Source: Phytopythium helicoides (Eukaryota; Oomycota; Peronosporomycetes; Pythiales; Pythiaceae). Taken from it: DNA of 64,000 nucleotides. The position numbers and the translations under genes were made by a program. Below the pieces are notes generated by a model, which saw nothing but the letters and a program-made list of their open reading frames with translations, did no database searches and was not told the DNA's origin. Of this stretch, positions 39,775 to 53,908 are shown one piece after another (the stretch's first letter is position 1; each line of letters begins with the position of its first letter). The DNA lies in contig JANFNE010000015.1 of the NCBI GenBank assembly GCA_024867545.1, positions 186,001 through 250,000 of the forward strand. The letters are read 5' to 3'.

Positions 39775-40683
39775 TCATTTGTTGGGCAGTTTTGATGCAT
39801 TATCGAGATGCTCTACATGAGCAGCCAACAGACTGCGCAGGCGGTGTCGGCGCTTTTCACGGTACTCTTTCTGGATGCGAGAGCGCTTCTCACGGCAGCT
39901 CTCACCAATTATGCGGAGCCTCTTGTTGTAGTTATTGAGCTTAGTGACGTCATCGTCGCGAAGGGGCAGTGTACGAACATGATACTTTGTGAGCGCCACA
40001 CATAGGCGAAAGAGAAGGTCGTAGTTCTGCTCATCCTAGCGGTATTCAATTTCTTCAAGAGCTACTCCCACGGTAGAAATTGGCGACGAAATCTCGGCAA
40101 GTTTTGTTCCAAGCTCAGAATATTTGGGTGAGGCACTAAACAGTTGCATCTCGATCGGGTCTATATATTGGACGCTGGATAAATGGAGTTTGACTATCCC
40201 GCTCCTATAATAGCGCGCCACTGCTACACATTTCGCCAAGTAAGTTGATTGAGGTTTCTCTTGTTTCGCCGTTAAGAGTGCTCGCAGCGTTTTCACGCTC
40301 CCCGTGAGTGCTTCAATCAGAACCCACTGCAAAATATGGCGTAGCGATCGACTATTGTACAGAGCTGCTTCCACTATTTTTAGCATTGTGAGTATACTCA
40401 TCAAGAGACCGACCATTGCTTTCGCCTCCCAAGGTCGAGCTGGTGCAGCGGACGATACTGCAGGCGATATTAGTGAAGCGGATAATGCTGCGAAAGAGTC
40501 GAGGTCGGCAGGATATCTACTTGCGCTTTCGCAGTCAGGATGAATAAAACTTGAATCAACTGAATGCTCAATCGAAGAGCATGAAATATCGACTAAGTGT
40601 GGCTGGGAACGAGTATCGCTCTCACACGAGGCATCAACATTTTGCCTAGTTCTTGTGGTAATAATTTCTTCGTTTGCTGTCAT
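39775..40683 (-). pseudogene. Transposase-like frame with in-frame TAG, unit 2
   Basis: Identical in reading to unit 1; TAG at 40036-40038. The unit ends in tail variant b (TTTGTTCCCATGCTTCG). Confidence 0.45.
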
Positions 40684-41346
40684 CTCATTTCCTTAACTAT
40701 TCGCATCAACCTGGGAGGAATTATTTGCGAAGCTGGTGTGCATCAATTTCGAAGAATTCGCTGAGGATGGATGCTTTTGCTTCATGCGGTATCGAAGCGA
40801 TTTCTTATTCTCGAAAAACACAGCTTATCAAATCAAAGACTTCAGTAGCGTCGCGGTGATCTCGGACCACATGTACGTTTACTGCATTTTTGGATGTGAA
40901 GGTAGACGCGCACGCAGGTGCAAATTTACATGGGAGCGCCTTCGTGTGAACGTATCGAGTGTGGATATGCCTAGTTTCATTAGTAAAGTCAGATGCCGCT
41001 GTCAGGGTGTCGAGGAAACTTGAGTAGCCAGTGAAAACAGAGCATCACCATCGTACTCCAAATGTTGGGTAAAACCTTGAGGTTCATAAGGTTTTTCAGT
41101 ACTGCCGCTCACTACGTTTAGAATTAGAATCACGAAGAATGCGTTTTGTATGTTCTTGACATCTGAATACTTACACGACAATGAGATCGTGCGCTTAGGC
41201 GCGCACTTTAGATATACTTGTGTTGAACACTTGTGCAAAGTTCTAGCGGGATTCAGTACGATTTGTGTGCTCAGGAGGCGTTTGTTCCCATGCTTCGTGT
41301 TTTCATGGTCAACAGTGTTGATGGCAACAAAAAAAAAAAGAATTTA

Positions 41347-42255
41347 TCATTTGTTGGGCAGTTTTGATGCATTATCGAGATGCTCTACATGAGCAGCCAA
41401 CAGACTGCGCAGGCGGTGTCGGCGCTTTTCACGGTACTCTTTCTGGATGCGAGAGCGCTTCTCACGGCAGCTCTCACCAATTATGCGGAGCCTCTTGTTG
41501 TAGTTATTGAGCTTAGTGACGTCATCGTCGCGAAGGGGCAGTGTACGAACATGATACTTTGTGAGCGCCACACATAGGCGAAAGAGAAGGTCGTAGTTCT
41601 GCTCATCCTAGCGGTATTCAATTTCTTCAAGAGCTACTCCCACGGTAGAAATTGGCGACGAAATCTCGGCAAGTTTTGTTCCAAGCTCAGAATATTTGGG
41701 TGAGGCACTAAACAGTTGCATCTCGATCGGGTCTATATATTGGACGCTGGATAAATGGAGTTTGACTATCCCGCTCCTATAATAGCGCGCCACTGCTACA
41801 CATTTCGCCAAGTAAGTTGATTGAGGTTTCTCTTGTTTCGCCGTTAAGAGTGCTCGCAGCGTTTTCACGCTCCCCGTGAGTGCTTCAATCAGAACCCACT
41901 GCAAAATATGGCGTAGCGATCGACTATTGTACAGAGCTGCTTCCACTATTTTTAGCATTGTGAGTATACTCATCAAGAGACCGACCATTGCTTTCGCCTC
42001 CCAAGGTCGAGCTGGTGCAGCGGACGATACTGCAGGCGATATTAGTGAAGCGGATAATGCTGCGAAAGAGTCGAGGTCGGCAGGATATCTACTTGCGCTT
42101 TCGCAGTCAGGATGAATAAAACTTGAATCAACTGAATGCTCAATCGAAGAGCATGAAATATCGACTAAGTGTGGCTGGGAACGAGTATCGCTCTCACACG
42201 AGGCATCAACATTTTGCCTAGTTCTTGTGGTAATAATTTCTTCGTTTGCTGTCAT
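41347..42255 (-). pseudogene. Transposase-like frame with in-frame TAG, unit 3
   Basis: TAG at 41608-41610. This is the first array unit whose tail is variant a (TTTGTACCCGCGCCTC). Confidence 0.45.
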
Positions 42256-42916
42256 CTCATTTCCTTAACTATTCGCATCAACCTGGGAGGAATTATTTGC
42301 GAAGCTGGTGTGCATCAATTTCGAAGAATTCGCTGAGGATGGATGCTTTTGCTTCATGCGGTATCGAAGCGATTTCTTATTCTCGAAAAACACAGCTTAT
42401 CAAATCAAAGACTTCAGTAGCGTCGCGGTGATCTCGGACCACATGTACGTTTACTGCATTTTTGGATGTGAAGGTAGACGCGCACGCAGGTGCAAATTTA
42501 CATGGGAGCGCCTTCGTGTGAACGTATCGAGTGTGGATATGCCTAGTTTCATTAGTAAAGTCAGATGCCGCTGTCAGGGTGTCGAGGAAACTTGAGTAGC
42601 CAGTGAAAACAGAGCATCACCATCGTACTCCAAATGTTGGGTAAAACCTTGAGGTTCATAAGGTTTTTCAGTACTGCCGCTCACTACGTTTAGAATTAGA
42701 ATCACGAAGAATGCGTTTTGTATGTTCTTGACATCTGAATACTTACACGACAATGAGATCGTGCGCTTAGGCGCGCACTTTAGATATACTTGTGTTGAAC
42801 ACTTGTGCAAAGTTCTAGCGGGATTCAGTACGATTTGTGTGCTCAGGAGGTGTTTGTACCCGCGCCTCATGTTTTCATGGTCAATAGTGTTATGGCAACA
42901 AAAAAAAAAGAATTTA

Positions 42917-43824
42917 TCATTTGTTGGGCAGTTTTGATGCATTATCGAGATGCTCTACATGAGCAGCCAACAGACTGCGCAGGCGGTGTCGGCGCTTTTC
43001 ACGGTACTCTTTCTGGATGCGAGAGCGCTTCTCACGGCAGCTCTCACCAATTATGCGGAGCCTCTTGTTGTAGTTATTGAGCTTAGTGACGTCATCGTCG
43101 CGAAGGGGCAGTGTACGAACATGATACTTTGTGAGCGCCACACATAGGCGAAAGAGAAGGTCGTAGTTCTGCTCATCCTAGCGGTATTCAATTTCTTCAA
43201 GAGCTACTCCCACGGTAGAAATTGGCGACGAAATCTCGGCAAGTTTTGTTCCAAGCTCAGAATATTTGGGTGAGGCACTAAACAGTTGCATCTCGATCGG
43301 GTCTATATATTGGACGCTGGATAAATGGAGTTTGACTATCCCGCTCCTATAATAGCGCGCCACTGCTACACATTTCGCCAAGTAAGTTGATTGAGGTTTC
43401 TCTTGTTTCGCCGTTAAGAGTGCTCGCAGCGTTTTCACGCTCCCGTGAGTGCTTCAATCAGAACCCACTGCAAAATATGGCGTAGCGATCGACTATTGTA
43501 CAGAGCTGCTTCCACTATTTTTAGCATTGTGAGTATACTCATCAAGAGACCGACCATTGCTTTCGCCTCCCAAGGTCGAGCTGGTGCAGCGGACGATACT
43601 GCAGGCGATATTAGTGAAGCGGATAATGCTGCGAAAGAGTCGAGGTCGGCAGGATATCTACTTGCGCTTTCGCAGTCAGGATGAATAAAACTTGAATCAA
43701 CTGAATGCTCAATCGAAGAGCATGAAATATCGACTAAGTGTGGCTGGGAACGAGTATCGCTCTCACACGAGGCATCAACATTTTGCCTAGTTCTTGTGGT
43801 AATAATTTCTTCGTTTGCTGTCAT
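42917..43824 (-). pseudogene. Transposase-like frame, unit 4, extra frameshift
   Basis: TAG at 43178-43180. A C is missing in the CTCCCC run near 43440, so the frame from 43824 stops early (129 codons). This is the only copy with that lesion. Confidence 0.45.
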
Positions 43825-44485
43825 CTCATTTCCTTAACTATTCGCATCAACCTGGGAGGAATTATTTGCGAAGCTGGTGTGCATCAATTTCGAAGAATTC
43901 GCTGAGGATGGATGCTTTTGCTTCATGCGGTATCGAAGCGATTTCTTATTCTCGAAAAACACAGCTTATCAAATCAAAGACTTCAGTAGCGTCGCGGTGA
44001 TCTCGGACCACATGTACGTTTACTGCATTTTTGGATGTGAAGGTAGACGCGCACGCAGGTGCAAATTTACATGGGAGCGCCTTCGTGTGAACGTATCGAG
44101 TGTGGATATGCCTAGTTTCATTAGTAAAGTCAGATGCCGCTGTCAGGGTGTCGAGGAAACTTGAGTAGCCAGTGAAAACAGAGCATCACCATCGTACTCC
44201 AAATGTTGGGTAAAACCTTGAGGTTCATAAGGTTTTTCAGTACTGCCGCTCACTACGTTTAGAATTAGAATCACGAAGAATGCGTTTTGTATGTTCTTGA
44301 CATCTGAATACTTACACGACAATGAGATCGTGCGCTTAGGCGCGCACTTTAGATATACTTGTGTTGAACACTTGTGCAAAGTTCTAGCGGGATTCAGTAC
44401 GATTTGTGTGCTCAGGAGGTGTTTGTACCCGCGCCTCATGTTTTCATGGTCAATAGTGTTATGGCAACAAAAAAAAAAGAATTTA

Positions 44486-45394
44486 TCATTTGTTGGGCAG
44501 TTTTGATGCATTATCGAGATGCTCTACATGAGCAGCCAACAGACTGCGCAGGCGGTGTCGGCGCTTTTCACGGTACTCTTTCTGGATGCGAGAGCGCTTC
44601 TCACGGCAGCTCTCACCAATTATGCGGAGCCTCTTGTTGTAGTTATTGAGCTTAGTGACGTCATCGTCGCGAAGGGGCAGTGTACGAACATGATACTTTG
44701 TGAGCGCCACACATAGGCGAAAGAGAAGGTCGTAGTTCTGCTCATCCTAGCGGTATTCAATTTCTTCAAGAGCTACTCCCACGGTAGAAATTGGCGACGA
44801 AATCTCGGCAAGTTTTGTTCCAAGCTCAGAATATTTGGGTGAGGCACTAAACAGTTGCATCTCGATCGGGTCTATATATTGGACGCTGGATAAATGGAGT
44901 TTGACTATCCCGCTCCTATAATAGCGCGCCACTGCTACACATTTCGCCAAGTAAGTTGATTGAGGTTTCTCTTGTTTCGCCGTTAAGAGTGCTCGCAGCG
45001 TTTTCACGCTCCCCGTGAGTGCTTCAATCAGAACCCACTGCAAAATATGGCGTAGCGATCGACTATTGTACAGAGCTGCTTCCACTATTTTTAGCATTGT
45101 GAGTATACTCATCAAGAGACCGACCATTGCTTTCGCCTCCCAAGGTCGAGCTGGTGCAGCGGACGATACTGCAGGCGATATTAGTGAAGCGGATAATGCT
45201 GCGAAAGAGTCGAGGTCGGCAGGATATCTACTTGCGCTTTCGCAGTCAGGATGAATAAAACTTGAATCAACTGAATGCTCAATCGAAGAGCATGAAATAT
45301 CGACTAAGTGTGGCTGGGAACGAGTATCGCTCTCACACGAGGCATCAACATTTTGCCTAGTTCTTGTGGTAATAATTTCTTCGTTTGCTGTCAT
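44486..45394 (-). pseudogene. Transposase-like frame with in-frame TAG, unit 5
   Basis: TAG at 44747-44749. Tail variant a. Confidence 0.45.
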
Positions 45395-46056
45395 CTCATT
45401 TCCTTAACTATTCGCATCAACCTGGGAGGAATTATTTGCGAAGCTGGTGTGCATCAATTTCGAAGAATTCGCTGAGGATGGATGCTTTTGCTTCATGCGG
45501 TATCGAAGCGATTTCTTATTCTCGAAAAACACAGCTTATCAAATCAAAGACTTCAGTAGCGTCGCGGTGATCTCGGACCACATGTACGTTTACTGCATTT
45601 TTGGATGTGAAGGTAGACGCGCACGCAGGTGCAAATTTACATGGGAGCGCCTTCGTGTGAACGTATCGAGTGTGGATATGCCTAGTTTCATTAGTAAAGT
45701 CAGATGCCGCTGTCAGGGTGTCGAGGAAACTTGAGTAGCCAGTGAAAACAGAGCATCACCATCGTACTCCAAATGTTGGGTAAAACCTTGAGGTTCATAA
45801 GGTTTTTCAGTACTGCCGCTCACTACGTTTAGAATTAGAATCACGAAGAATGCGTTTTGTATGTTCTTGACATCTGAATACTTACACGACAATGAGATCG
45901 TGCGCTTAGGCGCGCACTTTAGATATACTTGTGTTGAACACTTGTGCAAAGTTCTAGCGGGATTCAGTACGATTTGTGTGCTCAGGAGGTGTTTGTACCC
46001 GCGCCTCATGTTTTCATGGTCAATAGTGTTATGGCAACAAAAAAAAAAAGAATTTA

Positions 46057-46965
46057 TCATTTGTTGGGCAGTTTTGATGCATTATCGAGATGCTCTACAT
46101 GAGCAGCCAACAGACTGCGCAGGCGGTGTCGGCGCTTTTCACGGTACTCTTTCTGGATGCGAGAGCGCTTCTCACGGCAGCTCTCACCAATTATGCGGAG
46201 CCTCTTGTTGTAGTTATTGAGCTTAGTGACGTCATCGTCGCGAAGGGGCAGTGTACGAACATGATACTTTGTGAGCGCCACACATAGGCGAAAGAGAAGG
46301 TCGTAGTTCTGCTCATCCTAGCGGTATTCAATTTCTTCAAGAGCTACTCCCACGGTAGAAATTGGCGACGAAATCTCGGCAAGTTTTGTTCCAAGCTCAG
46401 AATATTTGGGTGAGGCACTAAACAGTTGCATCTCGATCGGGTCTATATATTGGACGCTGGATAAATGGAGTTTGACTATCCCGCTCCTATAATAGCGCGC
46501 CACTGCTACACATTTCGCCAAGTAAGTTGATTGAGGTTTCTCTTGTTTCGCCGTTAAGAGTGCTCGCAGCGTTTTCACGCTCCCCGTGAGTGCTTCAATC
46601 AGAACCCACTGCAAAATATGGCGTAGCGATCGACTATTGTACAGAGCTGCTTCCACTATTTTTAGCATTGTGAGTATACTCATCAAGAGACCGACCATTG
46701 CTTTCGCCTCCCAAGGTCGAGCTGGTGCAGCGGACGATACTGCAGGCGATATTAGTGAAGCGGATAATGCTGCGAAAGAGTCGAGGTCGGCAGGATATCT
46801 ACTTGCGCTTTCGCAGTCAGGATGAATAAAACTTGAATCAACTGAATGCTCAATCGAAGAGCATGAAATATCGACTAAGTGTGGCTGGGAACGAGTATCG
46901 CTCTCACACGAGGCATCAACATTTTGCCTAGTTCTTGTGGTAATAATTTCTTCGTTTGCTGTCAT
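46057..46965 (-). pseudogene. Transposase-like frame with in-frame TAG, unit 6
   Basis: TAG at 46318-46320. Tail variant a. The A-run that separates it from unit 5 is one base longer than those of units 7-9. Confidence 0.45.
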
Positions 46966-47626
46966 CTCATTTCCTTAACTATTCGCATCAACCTGGGAGG
47001 AATTATTTGCGAAGCTGGTGTGCATCAATTTCGAAGAATTCGCTGAGGATGGATGCTTTTGCTTCATGCGGTATCGAAGCGATTTCTTATTCTCGAAAAA
47101 CACAGCTTATCAAATCAAAGACTTCAGTAGCGTCGCGGTGATCTCGGACCACATGTACGTTTACTGCATTTTTGGATGTGAAGGTAGACGCGCACGCAGG
47201 TGCAAATTTACATGGGAGCGCCTTCGTGTGAACGTATCGAGTGTGGATATGCCTAGTTTCATTAGTAAAGTCAGATGCCGCTGTCAGGGTGTCGAGGAAA
47301 CTTGAGTAGCCAGTGAAAACAGAGCATCACCATCGTACTCCAAATGTTGGGTAAAACCTTGAGGTTCATAAGGTTTTTCAGTACTGCCGCTCACTACGTT
47401 TAGAATTAGAATCACGAAGAATGCGTTTTGTATGTTCTTGACATCTGAATACTTACACGACAATGAGATCGTGCGCTTAGGCGCGCACTTTAGATATACT
47501 TGTGTTGAACACTTGTGCAAAGTTCTAGCGGGATTCAGTACGATTTGTGTGCTCAGGAGGTGTTTGTACCCGCGCCTCATGTTTTCATGGTCAATAGTGT
47601 TATGGCAACAAAAAAAAAAGAATTTA

Positions 47627-48535
47627 TCATTTGTTGGGCAGTTTTGATGCATTATCGAGATGCTCTACATGAGCAGCCAACAGACTGCGCAGGCGGCGTC
47701 GGCGCTTTTCACGGTACTCTTTCTGGATGCGAGAGCGCTTCTCACGGCAGCTCTCACCAATTATGCGGAGCCTCTTGTTGTAGTTATTGAGCTTAGTGAC
47801 GTCATCGTCGCGAAGGGGCAGTGTACGAACATGATACTTTGTGAGCGCCACACATAGGCGAAAGAGAAGGTCGTAGTTCTGCTCATCCTAGCGGTATTCA
47901 ATTTCTTCAAGAGCTACTCCCACGGTAGAAATTGGCGACGAAATCTCGGCAAGTTTTGTTCCAAGCTCAGAATATTTGGGTGAGGCACTAAACAGTTGCA
48001 TCTCGATCGGGTCTATATATTGGACGCTGGATAAATGGAGTTTGACTATCCCGCTCCTATAATAGCGCGCCACTGCTACACATTTCGCCAAGTAAGTTGA
48101 TTGAGGTTTCTCTTGTTTCGCCGTTAAGAGTGCTCGCAGCGTTTTCACGCTCCCCGTGAGTGCTTCAATCAGAACCCACTGCAAAATATGGCGTAGCGAT
48201 CGACTATTGTACAGAGCTGCTTCCACTATTTTTAGCATTGTGAGTATACTCATCAAGAGACCGACCATTGCTTTCGCCTCCCAAGGTCGAGCTGGTGCAG
48301 CGGACGATACTGCAGGCGATATTAGTGAAGCGGATAATGCTGCGAAAGAGTCGAGGTCGGCAGGATATCTACTTGCGCTTTCGCAGTCAGGATGAATAAA
48401 ACTTGAATCAACTGAATGCTCAATCGAAGAGCATGAAATATCGACTAAGTGTGGCTGGGAACGAGTATCGCTCTCACACGAGGCATCAACATTTTGCCTA
48501 GTTCTTGTGGTAATAATTTCTTCGTTTGCTGTCAT
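47627..48535 (-). pseudogene. Transposase-like frame with in-frame TAG, unit 7
   Basis: TAG at 47888-47890. Carries a private substitution near 47698 (GGCGGCGTC for GGCGGTGTC on plus) that changes a His to Arg in the basic end. Confidence 0.45.
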
Positions 48536-49196
48536 CTCATTTCCTTAACTATTCGCATCAACCTGGGAGGAATTATTTGCGAAGCTGGTGTGCATCAATT
48601 TCGAAGAATTCGCTGAGGATGGATGCTTTTGCTTCATGCGGTATCGAAGCGATTTCTTATTCTCGAAAAACACAGCTTATCAAATCAAAGACTTCAGTAG
48701 CGTCGCGGTGATCTCGGACCACATGTACGTTTACTGCATTTTTGGATGTGAAGGTAGACGCGCACGCAGGTGCAAATTTACATGGGAGCGCCTTCGTGTG
48801 AACGTATCGAGTGTGGATATGCCTAGTTTCATTAGTAAAGTCAGATGCCGCTGTCAGGGTGTCGAGGAAACTTGAGTAGCCAGTGAAAACAGAGCATCAC
48901 CATCGTACTCCAAATGTTGGGTAAAACCTTGAGGTTCATAAGGTTTTTCAGTACTGCCGCTCACTACGTTTAGAATTAGAATCACGAAGAATGCGTTTTG
49001 TATGTTCTTGACATCTGAATACTTACACGACAATGAGATCGTGCGCTTAGGCGCGCACTTTAGATATACTTGTGTTGAACACTTGTGCAAAGTTCTAGCG
49101 GGATTCAGTACGATTTGTGTGCTCAGGAGGTGTTTGTACCCGCGCCTCATGTTTTCATGGTCAATAGTGTTATGGCAACAAAAAAAAAAGAATTTA

Positions 49197-50105
49197 TCAT
49201 TTGTTGGGCAGTTTTGATGCATTATCGAGATGCTCTACATGAGCAGCCAACAGACTGCGCAGGCGGTGTCGGCGCTTTTCACGGTACTCTTTCTGGATGC
49301 GAGAGCGCTTCTCACGGCAGCTCTCACCAATTATGCGGAGCCTCTTGTTGTAGTTATTGAGCTTAGTGACGTCATCGTCGCGAAGGGGCAGTGTACGAAC
49401 ATGATACTTTGTGAGCGCCACACATAGGCGAAAGAGAAGGTCGTAGTTCTGCTCATCCTAGCGGTATTCAATTTCTTCAAGAGCTACTCCCACGGTAGAA
49501 ATTGGCGACGAAATCTCGGCAAGTTTTGTTCCAAGCTCAGAATATTTGGGTGAGGCACTAAACAGTTGCATCTCGATCGGGTCTATATATTGGACGCTGG
49601 ATAAATGGAGTTTGACTATCCCGCTCCTATAATAGCGCGCCACTGCTACACATTTCGCCAAGTAAGTTGATTGAGGTTTCTCTTGTTTCGCCGTTAAGAG
49701 TGCTCGCAGCGTTTTCACGCTCCCCGTGAGTGCTTCAATCAGAACCCACTGCAAAATATGGCGTAGCGATCGACTATTGTACAGAGCTGCTTCCACTATT
49801 TTTAGCATTGTGAGTATACTCATCAAGAGACCGACCATTGCTTTCGCCTCCCAAGGTCGAGCTGGTGCAGCGGACGATACTGCAGGCGATATTAGTGAAG
49901 CGGATAATGCTGCGAAAGAGTCGAGGTCGGCAGGATATCTACTTGCGCTTTCGCAGTCAGGATGAATAAAACTTGAATCAACTGAATGCTCAATCGAAGA
50001 GCATGAAATATCGACTAAGTGTGGCTGGGAACGAGTATCGCTCTCACACGAGGCATCAACATTTTGCCTAGTTCTTGTGGTAATAATTTCTTCGTTTGCT
50101 GTCAT
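49197..50105 (-). pseudogene. Transposase-like frame with in-frame TAG, unit 8
   Basis: TAG at 49458-49460. No private difference noticed; tail variant a. Confidence 0.45.
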
Positions 50106-50766
50106 CTCATTTCCTTAACTATTCGCATCAACCTGGGAGGAATTATTTGCGAAGCTGGTGTGCATCAATTTCGAAGAATTCGCTGAGGATGGATGCTTTT
50201 GCTTCATGCGGTATCGAAGCGATTTCTTATTCTCGAAAAACACAGCTTATCAAATCAAAGACTTCAGTAGCGTCGCGGTGATCTCGGACCACATGTACGT
50301 TTACTGCATTTTTGGATGTGAAGGTAGACGCGCACGCAGGTGCAAATTTACATGGGAGCGCCTTCGTGTGAACGTATCGAGTGTGGATATGCCTAGTTTC
50401 ATTAGTAAAGTCAGATGCCGCTGTCAGGGTGTCGAGGAAACTTGAGTAGCCAGTGAAAACAGAGCATCACCATCGTACTCCAAATGTTGGGTAAAACCTT
50501 GAGGTTCATAAGGTTTTTCAGTACTGCCGCTCACTACGTTTAGAATTAGAATCACGAAGAATGCGTTTTGTATGTTCTTGACATCTGAATACTTACACGA
50601 CAATGAGATCGTGCGCTTAGGCGCGCACTTTAGATATACTTGTGTTGAACACTTGTGCAAAGTTCTAGCGGGATTCAGTACGATTTGTGTGCTCAGGAGG
50701 TGTTTGTACCCGCGCCTCATGTTTTCATGGTCAATAGTGTTATGGCAACAAAAAAAAAAGAATTTA

Positions 50767-51675
50767 TCATTTGTTGGGCAGTTTTGATGCATTATCGAGA
50801 TGCTCTACATGAGCAGCCAACAGACTGCGCAGGCGGTGTCGGCGCTTTTCACGGTACTCTTTCTGGATGCGAGAGCGCTTCTCACGGCAGCTCTCACCAA
50901 TTATGCGGAGCCTCTTGTTGTAGTTATTGAGCTTAGTGACGTCATCGTCGCGAAGGGGCAGTGTACGAACATGATACTTTGTGAGCGCCACACATAGGCG
51001 AAAGAGAAGGTCGTAGTTCTGCTCATCCTAGCGGTATTCAATTTCTTCAAGAGCTACTCCCACGGTAGAAATTGGCGACGAAATCTCGGCAAGTTTTGTT
51101 CCAAGCTCAGAATATTTGGGTGAGGCACTAAACAGTTGCATCTCGATCGGGTCTATATATTGGACGCTGGATAAATGGAGTTTGACTATCCCGCTCCTAT
51201 AATAGCGCGCCACTGCTACACATTTCGCCAAGTAAGTTGATTGAGGTTTCTCTTGTTTCGCCGTTAAGAGTGCTCGCAGCGTTTTCACGCTCCCCGTGAG
51301 TGCTTCAATCAGAACCCACTGCAAAATATGGCGTAGCGATCGACTATTGTACAGAGCTGCTTCCACTATTTTTAGCATTGTGAGTATACTCATCAAGAGA
51401 CCGACCATTGCTTTCGCCTCCCAAGGTCGAGCTGGTGCAGCGGACGATACTGCAGGCGATATTAGTGAAGCGGATAATGCTGCGAAAGAGTCGAGGTCGG
51501 CAGGATATCTACTTGCGCTTTCGCAGTCAGGATGAATAAAACTTGAATCAACTGAATGCTCAATCGAAGAGCATGAAATATCGACTAAGTGTGGCTGGGA
51601 ACGAGTATCGCTCTCACACGAGGCATCAACATTTTGCCTAGTTCTTGTGGTAATAATTTCTTCGTTTGCTGTCAT
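50767..51675 (-). pseudogene. Transposase-like frame with in-frame TAG, unit 9
   Basis: TAG at 51028-51030. Its unit ends in tail variant b, like units 1 and 2, although flanked by variant a units. Confidence 0.45.
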
Positions 51676-52338
51676 CTCATTTCCTTAACTATTCGCATCA
51701 ACCTGGGAGGAATTATTTGCGAAGCTGGTGTGCATCAATTTCGAAGAATTCGCTGAGGATGGATGCTTTTGCTTCATGCGGTATCGAAGCGATTTCTTAT
51801 TCTCGAAAAACACAGCTTATCAAATCAAAGACTTCAGTAGCGTCGCGGTGATCTCGGACCACATGTACGTTTACTGCATTTTTGGATGTGAAGGTAGACG
51901 CGCACGCAGGTGCAAATTTACATGGGAGCGCCTTCGTGTGAACGTATCGAGTGTGGATATGCCTAGTTTCATTAGTAAAGTCAGATGCCGCTGTCAGGGT
52001 GTCGAGGAAACTTGAGTAGCCAGTGAAAACAGAGCATCACCATCGTACTCCAAATGTTGGGTAAAACCTTGAGGTTCATAAGGTTTTTCAGTACTGCCGC
52101 TCACTACGTTTAGAATTAGAATCACGAAGAATGCGTTTTGTATGTTCTTGACATCTGAATACTTACACGACAATGAGATCGTGCGCTTAGGCGCGCACTT
52201 TAGATATACTTGTGTTGAACACTTGTGCAAAGTTCTAGCGGGATTCAGTACGATTTGTGTGCTCAGGAGGCGTTTGTTCCCATGCTTCGTGTTTTCATGG
52301 TCAACAGTGTTGATGGCAACAAAAAAAAAAAGAATTTA

Positions 52339-53247
52339 TCATTTGTTGGGCAGTTTTGATGCATTATCGAGATGCTCTACATGAGCAGCCAACAGACTGC
52401 GCAGGCGGTGTCGGCGCTTTTCACGGTACTCTTTCTGGATGCGAGAGCGCTTCTCACGGCAGCTCTCACCAATTATGCGGAGCCTCTTGTTGTAGTTATT
52501 GAGCTTAGTGACGTCATCGTCGCGAAGGGGCAGTGTACGAACATGATACTTTGTGAGCGCCACACATAGGCGAAAGAGAAGGTCGTAGTTCTGCTCATCC
52601 TAGCGGTATTCAATTTCTTCAAGAGCTACTCCCACGGTAGAAATTGGCGACGAAATCTCGGCAAGTTTTGTTCCAAGCTCAGAATATTTGGGTGAGGCAC
52701 TAAACAGTTGCATCTCGATCGGGTCTATATATTGGACGCTGGATAAATGGAGTTTGACTATCCCGCTCCTATAATAGCGCGCCACTGCTACACATTTCGC
52801 CAAGTAAGTTGATTGAGGTTTCTCTTGTTTCGCCGTTAAGAGTGCTCGCAGCGTTTTCACGCTCCCCGTGAGTGCTTCAATCAGAACCCACTGCAAAATA
52901 TGGCGTAGCGATCGACTATTGTACAGAGCTGCTTCCACTATTTTTAGCATTGTGAGTATACTCATCAAGAGACCGACCATTGCTTTCGCCTCCCAAGGTC
53001 GAGCTGGTGCAGCGGACGATACTGCAGGCGATATTAGTGAAGCGGATAATGCTGCGAAAGAGTCGAGGTCGGCAGGATATCTACTTGCGCTTTCGCAGTC
53101 AGGATGAATAAAACTTGAATCAACTGAATGCTCAATCGAAGAGCATGAAATATCGACTAAGTGTGGCTGGGAACGAGTATCGCTCTCACACGAGGCATCA
53201 ACATTTTGCCTAGTTCTTGTGGTAATAATTTCTTCGTTTGCTGTCAT
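52339..53247 (-). pseudogene. Transposase-like frame with in-frame TAG, unit 10
   Basis: TAG at 52600-52602. Tail variant a. Confidence 0.45.
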
Positions 53248-53908
53248 CTCATTTCCTTAACTATTCGCATCAACCTGGGAGGAATTATTTGCGAAGCTGG
53301 TGTGCATCAATTTCGAAGAATTCGCTGAGGATGGATGCTTTTGCTTCATGCGGTATCGAAGCGATTTCTTATTCTCGAAAAACACAGCTTATCAAATCAA
53401 AGACTTCAGTAGCGTCGCGGTGATCTCGGACCACATGTACGTTTACTGCATTTTTGGATGTGAAGGTAGACGCGCACGCAGGTGCAAATTTACATGGGAG
53501 CGCCTTCGTGTGAACGTATCGAGTGTGGATATGCCTAGTTTCATTAGTAAAGTCAGATGCCGCTGTCAGGGTGTCGAGGAAACTTGAGTAGCCAGTGAAA
53601 ACAGAGCATCACCATCGTACTCCAAATGTTGGGTAAAACCTTGAGGTTCATAAGGTTTTTCAGTACTGCCGCTCACTACGTTTAGAATTAGAATCACGAA
53701 GAATGCGTTTTGTATGTTCTTGACATCTGAATACTTACACGACAATGAGATCGTGCGCTTAGGCGCGCACTTTAGATATACTTGTGTTGAACACTTGTGC
53801 AAAGTTCTAGCGGGATTCAGTACGATTTGTGTGCTCAGGAGGTGTTTGTACCCGCGCCTCATGTTTTCATGGTCAATAGTGTTATGGCAACAAAAAAAAA
53901 AGAATTTA